Source: Pseudomonadota bacterium
GTDB taxonomy: Bacteria; Myxococcota; UBA9042; PHBI01
DNA length: 9,119 nt
Direction of reading: 5' to 3'
Assembly (NCBI GenBank): GCA_005772945.1
Contig: SXIE01000037.1
Coordinates: forward strand, 1 to 9,119
Numbering within the stretch: position 1 is the stretch's first letter; every line of letters begins with the position of its first letter. The translations under genes were made by a program, and so were the position numbers. The notes below the pieces were generated by a model. The model did not search any database. It was not told the origin of the DNA and saw only the letters and a list, made by a program, of their open reading frames with translations. Positions 1 to 6,049 of this stretch are shown one piece after another.

Positions 1-1
1 C

Positions 2-118
2 CTCACACGCCGCCAAGGACCGCGCGCAAGATACCGCGGGGTCCGAAAGAACGTCTTCGACTTACGCCGCACCGCCGCGGTCGAGAACCTGATCACGGCC
101 GACAGGCTCGCTTCCTAG
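2..118 (+). CDS. C-terminal fragment of a probable DDE-type transposase (5' end outside window)
   Basis: Frame 2 is open from the window edge to a TAG at 116-118 and gives 38 residues. The peptide contains ARYRGVRKN, then FDLRR, then AAVENL. This basic, aromatic, Arg-rich ending resembles the C-termini of IS5/IS1182-like DDE transposases, where a Y-x-G-x-x-K-x-x-x-x-x-R pattern follows the last catalytic acidic residue. Only the tail is visible, so the catalytic triad cannot be checked and the element may be intact or a remnant. The family is named from memory of such tails, not from a search. The only alternative I can offer is a chance open frame, which the protein-like composition makes less likely. 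The nearest gene, a small secreted protein, points toward it and ends 75 bases away. Confidence 0.5.
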   Translation, partial: LTRRQGPRARYRGVRKNVFDLRRTAAVENLITADRLAS

Positions 119-170
119 ATTCTGTTCGGTGTTCTAGGTGCCGCGCCCGATCTCGGACCTTGGGAGGTCC
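114..170. repeat. Two short inverted repeats after the transposase stop
   Basis: The first inverted repeat is CCTAGA (114-119) with TCTAGG (133-138); it has a 13-base loop and overlaps the transposase stop codon. The second is GGACCT (155-160) with AGGTCC (165-170) around a TGGG loop. Neither is followed by a T tract on either strand, so they are weak terminator candidates for the transposase or for the convergent small gene ending at 193. They could also lie in the subterminal end of an insertion sequence. The true element end cannot be placed because the left end is outside the window. Nothing else is recognisable between 119 and 192. Confidence 0.3.
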
Positions 171-192
171 AGTAGCCACGCGCCCTGGCGTC

Positions 193-450
193 TCACTCGG
201 TGACCTCGGCTGCGTCGCTCGTGGGCCCGCTGTCGGTGCCGGTCGCCGTCGCCACGGCTCCATCATCGGCGTCGGCGGTGGTGTCGCTCGCGTCGGTGGC
301 GCCGCCCGTGTCCGTCTCGTGCGGGGGCGGCCGGTCGGACGACCCGCCGCACGCGCCGCACCCGAACGGGGGCGCCATGTCGGCCATGAACAAGGGGAGG
401 GCGAGCGCAAACGCACTCATCGGAAATCGACGTGGAACCAGTCTGAACAT
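193..450 (-). CDS. Small secreted Asp/Thr/Ala-rich protein of unknown function
   Basis: I do not recognise a family. From the ATG at 450 the product is 85 residues. It has an Arg-rich start (R3, R7, R8), a hydrophobic stretch at about 12-26 that could be a signal peptide, a Cys/Gly knot-like patch (GCGACGG, residues 30-36) and then a low-complexity tail of Asp, Thr, Ala, Ser and Gly. No Lys or Arg occurs after residue 40. Third codon positions are nearly all G or C, which supports real coding on this strand. A GTG at 474 and an internal ATG at 420 are other possible starts. None has a well-spaced Shine-Dalgarno, since the GGAGG at 475-479 abuts the GTG. There is no canonical lipobox, because C31 is preceded by PFG. 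The tail resembles the linker regions of myxobacterial surface proteins, so this may be a surface peptide or the remnant of a larger one. It is divergent from the protease gene at 544. Confidence 0.5.
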   Translation of the reverse strand: MFRLVPRRFPMSAFALALPLFMADMAPPFGCGACGGSSDRPPPHETDTGGATDASDTTADADDGAVATATGTDSGPTSDAAEVTE

Positions 451-543
451 GGCGCGACGATACGCCGAACCCACCCTCCGGTCGAGTCACCGACGCCGAC
501 GATGCGTCTGGATCCGCGCCCGCCTTTCGCCCATCATCGCCCG
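451..543. other. Divergent intergenic region between small secreted protein and protease
   Basis: This 93-base gap must hold the 5' signals of both divergent genes if the chosen starts are right. I see no convincing -35/-10 pair or operator. An in-frame ATG at 502 would extend the protease by 14 residues into the gap, but it would place a Pro/His-rich stretch before the signal peptide. Confidence 0.3.
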
Positions 544-1452
544 ATGCGTGTCGCCCGCTTGGCTCTCCGACGTGCCCTCGCTGCCTGCGCCGTGACCGCG
601 TCGCTCGCGGCCGCGGGGCCACCTGCCGGCGCCTGGATCCCGTACACGACCGACGCCGGGATCCCGCTCGCGTGGCCGGCGGGAACGACGCTCGATGTGG
701 CGATCCGCCTGCCGCTGCCGAGCGGATTCACGTCGCTGCAGATCGTGGACACCGTCGCGCACGCCTTCGACGCCTGGCTCCTCCAGCGCCAGTGCCACCC
801 GCCGCGGCTCGATGTCATTCGTGACGACCTCGCGATCGACCTCGATGAGAGCGACGGCGTCACGGCCATCGTCTTCTTCACCGATCAGGAGGCCTGGCGC
901 GCGCGCTTCGGCGCGTCCGAGCTCGCCCGCACGCTCGTCAAGTTCGACCCGGGCACGGGCGCGATCACCGACGCCGACATCGCCGTCAACACCGCGGGCT
1001 TCGTCTTCGACGCGACCCCCGGCGCGGGCTGCTCCGACGAACTGTACGATCTGCGCGCGACGCTCACGCACGAGGTCGGGCACGTCCTGGGCCTCGATCA
1101 CAGCCTCGTGCGCGCCGCCACCATGGACCCCCACGAGGTCGCCGGCGCCTGCGAAAAACGCGACCTCGATCCCGACGATCTCGCTGGGCTGTGCGCGCTT
1201 TACGTCGCGCCCGATCCGCCGGAGACCGAGCCCGATGCCGGTCCCGAGACCCCAGCCGACGGGACCAGTCCCGACGCGGCGACCTCCGAATTCGTCGCCG
1301 ATCGTGCGGCGCGTCTGCCCGACGATTGCGCCGCCGGCGGTCCCTCGGTCCTCGCGTGCCTCGGCCTCGCGTTCGCCGCTTGGCTCAGGCGTGCGCGCCG
1401 ATCCAGCGCCCGATATCCGCAAGGACCGTGTCCTTCTCGGGCTCGTTCATGA
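544..1452 (+). CDS. Exported matrixin-like (M10-type) zinc metalloprotease with MYXO-CTERM-like tail
   Basis: This is a predicted secreted or cell-surface zinc endopeptidase; its substrate is unknown. From the ATG at 544 it has 302 residues. It begins with a basic n-region (R2, R5, R9, R10), a hydrophobic core and a likely signal-peptidase site AGA|W after residue 30. The catalytic domain covers about 31-220 and contains HEVGHVLGLDH at 176-186, with zinc ligands H176, H180 and H186 and general base E177. A Met-turn methionine follows in ATMDP (M194), as in metzincins. Pro/Asp/Thr-rich linker residues 222-260 lead to C262, a hydrophobic segment (263-281) and RRARR (282-286). That arrangement resembles the MYXO-CTERM surface-sorting signal. 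Sixteen further residues follow the Arg cluster, encoded antisense to the hydrolase 3' end, which is unusual. The 544 start was chosen because the signal peptide begins there; upstream in-frame codons, including a TTG at 160, are antisense to the small gene and look non-coding. Confidence 0.85.
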   Translation: MRVARLALRRALAACAVTASLAAAGPPAGAWIPYTTDAGIPLAWPAGTTLDVAIRLPLPSGFTSLQIVDTVAHAFDAWLLQRQCHPPRLDVIRDDLAIDLDESDGVTAIVFFTDQEAWRARFGASELARTLVKFDPGTGAITDADIAVNTAGFVFDATPGAGCSDELYDLRATLTHEVGHVLGLDHSLVRAATMDPHEVAGACEKRDLDPDDLAGLCALYVAPDPPETEPDAGPETPADGTSPDAATSEFVADRAARLPDDCAAGGPSVLACLGLAFAAWLRRARRSSARYPQGPCPSRARS

Positions 1453-2221
1453 CCTCGTGGAACAGCTCAGGGTAGGGGATGAGCGTCTTGTCACTCGCCC
1501 CCACCGCCGCGAACCACGTCTCCATCGCGGGCACCGAGGTCAGCTGATCCTTGCCGCCAAAGACAAGCAACAGCGGCGTCTTGATCTCGCCCGCGCGCGC
1601 CAAGACGCGTGCCTGCTCGGCCAGAAGCTCCGTGTACCAGCGGGCCGTCGCCTTCTTGGTGACCTTCGGATCGTTCGCGTACGCGGCGACGACCGCCGGA
1701 TCGCGCGACACCAGCCGCGGCTCGACCCCTGTCGGGATCGCCAAGGTCGGCCACACCTTCGACATGGCCTTCCCGAGGGCGTTCTTCCAGGCTGGAACCT
1801 TCAGCGCCAGCCCCAGCGCGGGGCCCGAGATCACCGCGCCGCGCAGCGGGCCGCTCGGGTAATCGACCAGATAGCCGGCGCCGACCAGGCCGCCCATCGA
1901 GTGCGCCAGGAGGTAGACGGGCAGCCCCGGGGCCGTGGTTTGCGCCAGCTGCACGACGGTGTGCAGGTCCTCGACGTACTCGCCGAAGCGCGTGAGGAAG
2001 ACCCGCTTGCCGCCCGAATCGCCGTGCCCGCGGTGGTCGTAGCCGAGGCACGCGAGGCCGTTTGCGGTGAGCGCCTCGAAGACGTGCGTGTAACGTCCGA
2101 TGTGCTCGGCGGCGCCGTGCGCGAGGACGACGACGCCCTTGGGCGTGCCGACGGCCCCCGCGAAGCGCCACGCCAGCTCGATGCCACCGACCCCGATCGC
2201 CTTTCCGGTTTGGAATTCCAT
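1385..2221 (-). CDS. Alpha/beta hydrolase, monoacylglycerol lipase / lysophospholipase type
   Basis: This is a predicted cytoplasmic serine hydrolase of the Hydrolase_4 (serine aminopeptidase S33/PldB-like) group, whose members cleave monoacylglycerols, lysophospholipids or other small esters. From the ATG at 2221 it has 278 residues, a normal length. The family hallmarks occur in order: an oxyanion-region HGAAEHIGRY (from about residue 35), GYDHRGHGDSGG (about 60-71), the nucleophile elbow AHSMGG with S108, the acid D225 in VFGGKD, and the histidine H255 in LFHE. All three triad residues are present. A cap-like helical region lies at about 140-205. No signal peptide or membrane segment is seen. 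A TTG at 2239 would add six residues but would overlap the recN 5' region more deeply, so the ATG is preferred. The gene is divergent from recN (50 bases between starts) and converges on the protease with a 68-base overlap. The exact substrate cannot be told. Confidence 0.93.
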   Translation of the reverse strand: MEFQTGKAIGVGGIELAWRFAGAVGTPKGVVVLAHGAAEHIGRYTHVFEALTANGLACLGYDHRGHGDSGGKRVFLTRFGEYVEDLHTVVQLAQTTAPGLPVYLLAHSMGGLVGAGYLVDYPSGPLRGAVISGPALGLALKVPAWKNALGKAMSKVWPTLAIPTGVEPRLVSRDPAVVAAYANDPKVTKKATARWYTELLAEQARVLARAGEIKTPLLLVFGGKDQLTSVPAMETWFAAVGASDKTLIPYPELFHEVMNEPEKDTVLADIGRWIGAHA

Positions 2222-2271
2222 GCGCGATGGATCCCACAAAAACGCGCGCCGTGCTATCGCCCCGCGAGGTC
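2222..2271. promoter_or_regulatory. Divergent hydrolase/recN start region with nearby palindrome
   Basis: Only 50 bases separate the preferred start codons, so the promoters of the two genes must overlap each other or the neighbouring coding sequence. A perfect 10-base palindrome, TGGAATTCCA (2211-2220), covers most of the hydrolase start codon. A GAGG (2266-2269) sits two bases before the recN ATG at 2272, closer than ideal. I found no LexA-type operator of the E. coli or Bacillus consensus here, although recN is SOS-controlled in many bacteria. Confidence 0.25.
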
Positions 2272-4029
2272 ATGCTGGTCTCGCTCGCGATTCACGATCT
2301 CGCGGTCATCGAGGACACCACGCTCGAGCTGTCGCCAGGGCTCAACGTCCTGACCGGCGAGACGGGCGCGGGGAAGTCGATGATCCTCGAGGCACTTTCG
2401 CTCGTCCTCGGCGACCGCGCCGAGCTCGAGCTGGTCCGCCGTGGGCGCGACCGCGCGGAGGTCACGGCGCTCTTTCGCCTGGCCCCGGACGGGGCGGTGT
2501 TGGCGCGCTTGGTTGAGCATGACCTGACCGATCCGGACGCGCCGCTCGCCCTGCTCGTGCGGCGCGTGGTCGCGCCCCAGGGCAAGGGGCGCGCGTATCT
2601 CAATGGGCGCCTCGTCACCGTGGCGACGCTCGCCGAGGTGACGCGCGGGCTCGTCGATCTGTCGAGTCAACACCAGCACACGCAGCTGCTCGATCCGAGC
2701 GCGCACCTCTCTCTGCTCGATCGCTTCGGGGCCCTCGGCGCCGAGCGCGCCGCGTTCGCGCGGGCCTGGCAGGCGCTCACCGAGCGGCGCCGCGCCGTGG
2801 CGGACCTGCGTGCACGCGAGACGGAGCGGACTCGTCGCGAGGACTTCGTGCGCTTTCAGCTGAGCGAGATCGACGAGGTGAGTCCGGTCGTCGGCGAGGA
2901 CGAGACGCTCGAGCTCGAGCGCGCACGCCTCGGGCACGCAGATCGCCTCCTGGCCGGCACCGAGGAGGTACGGGGGCTCCTGTCGCGCGGCGCGGGAAGC
3001 GCCTCCGAGCGCCTCGTTCAGGCCTTGCGCCAGCTCGATCGCCTGACCGGCTTCGACGCCGGGCTCGCGCCGATCCGCGAGCGCCTCGCGACCCTGCGCA
3101 TCGATCTCGATGACATCGGGGATGAGCTCGGCGCCTACGCCGGTAAGATCGACCTCGATCCGCGTCGCCTCGACCACGTCACCGAGCGCCTCGAGCAGCT
3201 CAAGAAGCTGCGGCGCAAATACGGCCCGGATCTGGCCGCCGTGCTCGTCGCGCGCGCCGCTGCCAGCGCCGAGCTCGGGCAATTCGAGTCGCTCGCCATC
3301 GACCTCAAGGACGCGGAACGCGCGCTGGCCGTGGCCGACAAGGGCGCGCGCGCGGCGGCGAAAGTGCTCTCGGACGCTCGCAAGAAGACCAAGGCAACGC
3401 TCGAAGGGCGCGTCGCCGCCGAGCTCGCCGATTTGGCGATGGGCGGCGCCGAGATCCGCTTCGAGCTCACGCCTCGCCCGGAAAGCGGCGCCGAGGGGGA
3501 CGAGCCCTCCGGCATCGCGGGCAGCCCGGCAAGGGCCGTGGCGGACCAGGCCGGGCCTTCGCGATCGAGCCTCGGCCCCGACGGCCTCGAGATCGGCGAG
3601 CTCTTTCTGCAAGCGAACCGCGGCGAGGGCTTCGCGCCGCTTGCCAAGACCGCATCGGGCGGCGAGCTCGCGCGCGTGCTCCTCGCCTTGAAGCGAGCGC
3701 TGCTTGCGGCCGATCCGGTCGAGACCTGCGTCTTCGACGAGGTCGACGCGGGCACCGGCGGCGCCGTCGGCGATCGCATCGGCCTCAAGCTGGCCGAAAT
3801 CGCGGTCGAGCGGCAGGTCCTCTGCATCACGCACCTCCCGCAGATCGCCGCGCGCGGCGCGACGCACCTCATGGTCGTCAAAGAGACCGCGGCCGACCGC
3901 ACGCGCACCCGCATCGAGCGCCTCGATCCGCCCGCGCGCGTCGAAGAGCTCGCGCGCATGCTCGGCGGCCTCGACATCACCGCCAAGACGCGCGCCCACG
4001 CGCGCGAGCTTCTGACGCGCCGCGCCTGA
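2272..4029 (+). CDS. recN: DNA repair protein RecN
   Basis: RecN is an SMC-like ATPase that acts early in recombinational repair of double-strand breaks on the nucleoid. From the ATG at 2272 it has 585 residues, slightly longer than the roughly 550-570 usual for the family. The start gives the typical MLVSLAIHDLAVIED opening. Walker A is GETGAGKS at 29-36, and the SSQHQHTQLLDP segment matches the conserved region after the N-terminal ATPase half. A long charged coiled-coil region separates the two ATPase halves, with a central break. The ABC-type signature ASGGEL lies at 461-466, and Walker B ends in FDEVD with D489 and E490. CITHLPQIAARG follows as the switch histidine motif. Residues about 403-434 form a Gly/Pro/Ser-rich insertion just before GPDGLEIGELF. 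An ATG at 2227 would add 15 residues that do not look like RecN. The downstream lipoprotein gene is close enough for co-transcription (44 bases). Confidence 0.97.
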   Translation: MLVSLAIHDLAVIEDTTLELSPGLNVLTGETGAGKSMILEALSLVLGDRAELELVRRGRDRAEVTALFRLAPDGAVLARLVEHDLTDPDAPLALLVRRVVAPQGKGRAYLNGRLVTVATLAEVTRGLVDLSSQHQHTQLLDPSAHLSLLDRFGALGAERAAFARAWQALTERRRAVADLRARETERTRREDFVRFQLSEIDEVSPVVGEDETLELERARLGHADRLLAGTEEVRGLLSRGAGSASERLVQALRQLDRLTGFDAGLAPIRERLATLRIDLDDIGDELGAYAGKIDLDPRRLDHVTERLEQLKKLRRKYGPDLAAVLVARAAASAELGQFESLAIDLKDAERALAVADKGARAAAKVLSDARKKTKATLEGRVAAELADLAMGGAEIRFELTPRPESGAEGDEPSGIAGSPARAVADQAGPSRSSLGPDGLEIGELFLQANRGEGFAPLAKTASGGELARVLLALKRALLAADPVETCVFDEVDAGTGGAVGDRIGLKLAEIAVERQVLCITHLPQIAARGATHLMVVKETAADRTRTRIERLDPPARVEELARMLGGLDITAKTRAHARELLTRRA

Positions 4030-4072
4030 CTCGCCCTTCGCGCGCGTGGCGAATTCGCGTATCCTCGCGGCC

Positions 4073-5950
4073 ATGTTCCCGATGCGCTCGCTCCTCGCCG
4101 CTCTCGTCGTCGCGTCCCCGCTCGCCGCCTGCACGCCCGAGGTCCGCGGCGGCGCGCTCCTGCCCGCGCTCGCAGTGACCCAGGTAACTCCGGCCGTGCT
4201 CCTGCCCGGCACCCAGCTCACCATCCACGGCACCGGCTTCACCGGCACCGAGGTCAGTCAGCTGCTCGTTCTCATCCAGGGGCGCGTCGACGGCGAGCCC
4301 GTCGAGTTCGCAACCGCTCCCGCGCGCCTCGACGACGAGACGCTCACGGTCCCCATCGCCGGGCAGGTGCGCGACGCGCTCGTGCGCAGCGGCGGTCACT
4401 TCGTGGGCACCGTCACGGTCTTACGTACACCAACGATCGACGCCCCGGCCGAGGAGGCCGGCCTGAACGTCGACCTGCGCGTCGAGACCACGCTGACGCC
4501 CGTCGTCAGCTCGGTCGCGCCCGAGACGCTTTACGTCGGCGATACCGTCTCCGTGTACGGGGACGGCTTCCTCTTTCCCGGCGAAGGGGCCTCGCTCGTC
4601 GAGCTCCGCGGCACCATGACGACCTCGTTTCCGGTCCGCAGCATCGAGGTCGAAGGGCTGCAAATCCCCGCCATCCCCGCCGAGGATGGGCGCGATCGCC
4701 TTGTCTTCACGCTGTCGCCCGACCTCTTCGGCATCGTCCCCGGGCGCTTCGATGGCAGCATCCAGGTGATCAACCAGCCGGCCGAGGGCGAGGTCCGGCT
4801 GTCCGATCCGCACGGCGTCTCGCTCCCGCTCGCGCCCCCGATCATCGACGGCCTCGAGCCGCTCGCAGCCTCGCGCGGCCAGTGGGTCCACCTCCATGGC
4901 CGCGGTCTGACGGCCCCCGACGGCCTCCTCCAAAGCGCGACCATCCTCGTGTTCGAAGGGACCTTCACGACGACCTCGGGGACGGCCGTCGACCTCACAG
5001 GTCCGCGCGCCCTCACGATCGTCCCCGATCTCCAGGTCGACAACACGCTCGCCGGCGCCGTCTTGCGCGTCCAACGCGACGCGGACGGCGAGCTCACCGG
5101 GCTCGGGGTGACGCCCGGCCACTTCAGCGGCACGGTCTCGCCCCTTCTCCTGTTGGGCGCGGACCAGGTGCGCGGCACCCCGCTCGCCGCCTCGTTCGAC
5201 ATCCTGCCCCAGAAGCAGGTCATCTACATGCGCGCCCTGCCGGCCTTCGACAACGCGCTCGCCACCTTCGGTCTCTTCGCCGAAAAGGAAGCGGTCAAGC
5301 AGCGCATCCTCGAGGTCGTCACGCGCGACTACGCCGGTATCTCGATCGCGTTCACCTGGGAAGAACCAAAAGATTACGCAGAGTTCGGTGTCGTCGAGAT
5401 CGCCGACATCGATCCCAACGGCAATCACGTCTTCGGCCTCGACAACACCGAGGGCAAGGACGTCGGCAACCTGCGCTTCAACGACGTCATCGGCGGCTAC
5501 AACGCCGACACCCAGGCGGTCGGCTATTCGGCGTACGGCGGCGTCTTCCCGGGCGAGTTCATGGCCATGTCGGTGCGCGCCGGCGCCGGCATCATGACGA
5601 ACCAGCGCTTCGACGACATCTTCGAGCCGGTCGTGCCAGCTCTGGGCGGGCGCGCCGCCGAGCGCGGCGAGTCCGAGGGCTCCGATCAGCGCGCGGCCGA
5701 TATTCGCGAGGCGGTGCGTGTCTTCGGGAACCTGACCGGCAACACCATCTCGCACGAGGTCGGGCACTCGCTCGGGCTGCCCGCGATCGACGGGCAGTTC
5801 CACCATCCGGGCGACAACCCCGGTTGGATCATGGACAACGGCGGCTCGCGACCCTTCGAGGAGCGCGCCGAGCTCGATGGCCAGGGTCCCGCGGTGTTCG
5901 GTCCGATCGACCAGCCGTACCTCGAGCGGATCTTGCCGCTCGACAACTGA
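4073..5950 (+). CDS. Lipoprotein with three TIG-like modules and a C-terminal metzincin-like protease domain
   Basis: This is a predicted surface lipoprotein protease; its substrate is unknown. From the ATG at 4073 it has 625 residues, with a lipobox LAAC at C20. An ATG at 4082 and a GTG at 4046 are also possible starts, and none has a clear Shine-Dalgarno. Three IPT/TIG-like beta modules begin near residues 35 (TPAVLLPGTQLTIHGTGF), 145 (APETLYVGDTVSVYGDGF) and 257 (LHGRGL). Each ends with a G-(H/R)-F-x-G-(T/S) motif, at 108-113, 224-229 and 349-354. The C-terminal domain (about 390-625) carries HEVGHSLGL at 561-569, giving zinc ligands H561 and H565 and base E562. The usual third His position (571) is Ala, whereas FHH at 576-578 and a Met-turn-like WIMDNG (M587) follow. 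This matches, from memory, a myxobacterial protease group in which an insertion displaces the third ligand. The next gene is convergent, across a strong terminator. Confidence 0.85.
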   Translation: MFPMRSLLAALVVASPLAACTPEVRGGALLPALAVTQVTPAVLLPGTQLTIHGTGFTGTEVSQLLVLIQGRVDGEPVEFATAPARLDDETLTVPIAGQVRDALVRSGGHFVGTVTVLRTPTIDAPAEEAGLNVDLRVETTLTPVVSSVAPETLYVGDTVSVYGDGFLFPGEGASLVELRGTMTTSFPVRSIEVEGLQIPAIPAEDGRDRLVFTLSPDLFGIVPGRFDGSIQVINQPAEGEVRLSDPHGVSLPLAPPIIDGLEPLAASRGQWVHLHGRGLTAPDGLLQSATILVFEGTFTTTSGTAVDLTGPRALTIVPDLQVDNTLAGAVLRVQRDADGELTGLGVTPGHFSGTVSPLLLLGADQVRGTPLAASFDILPQKQVIYMRALPAFDNALATFGLFAEKEAVKQRILEVVTRDYAGISIAFTWEEPKDYAEFGVVEIADIDPNGNHVFGLDNTEGKDVGNLRFNDVIGGYNADTQAVGYSAYGGVFPGEFMAMSVRAGAGIMTNQRFDDIFEPVVPALGGRAAERGESEGSDQRAADIREAVRVFGNLTGNTISHEVGHSLGLPAIDGQFHHPGDNPGWIMDNGGSRPFEERAELDGQGPAVFGPIDQPYLERILPLDN

Positions 5951-5959
5951 CTGCGAGTT

Positions 5960-6022
5960 CGCGTCCATCGTCCGAAACGAGAAAGGCCCGCCGGTGAGGG
6001 CGGGCCTTCGGGGATGGACGCG
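5960..6022. terminator. Bidirectional intrinsic terminator inside a larger nested hairpin
   Basis: The inner stem is a perfect 10-bp inverted repeat, AAGGCCCGCC (5983-5992) with GGCGGGCCTT (5999-6008), around a GGTGAG loop. On the minus strand it is followed by TTTCTCGTTT, a reasonable U-rich tract, so it should best end the lipoprotein gene whose stop lies at 6050. Read on the plus strand it can also stop the protease gene ending at 5950. A second perfect 10-bp repeat encloses it: CGCGTCCATC (5960-5969) with GATGGACGCG (6013-6022). About four more pairs (5971-5974 with 6009-6012, one of them G-T) can link the two stems. It sits exactly between two convergent genes, as expected for a shared terminator. 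Confidence 0.8.
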
Positions 6023-6049
6023 CGCGGAGAACCAGCGCGCGGCCCGGAA

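Noticed and set aside
160..543. N-terminal extension of the matrixin-like protease from a TTG at 160
   Set aside because: It would put about 128 low-complexity residues before an obvious signal peptide and is antisense to the small secreted gene.
577..588. LAAC (residues 12-15) as a lipobox in the matrixin-like protease
   Set aside because: It lies directly after the Arg-rich n-region with no hydrophobic core before it; the hydrophobic core follows it, so a signal-peptidase I site near residue 30 fits better.
695..2353. 552-codon plus-strand frame spanning the protease, hydrolase and recN start
   Set aside because: It crosses three clear genes in other frames and is Arg/Ser/Pro-rich, typical of a shadow frame.
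2254..4248. 664-codon open frame on the minus strand, antisense to recN
   Set aside because: It mirrors recN codons in GC-rich DNA; its product is an Ala/Arg/Glu/Leu-rich string without recognisable motifs, while the plus strand encodes an unambiguous RecN.
4421..5968. 515-codon open frame antisense to the TIG-containing protease
   Set aside because: Asp/Glu/Arg/Gly-rich shadow with no signal peptide or motif; the opposite strand has a lipobox, repeated modules and HExxH.
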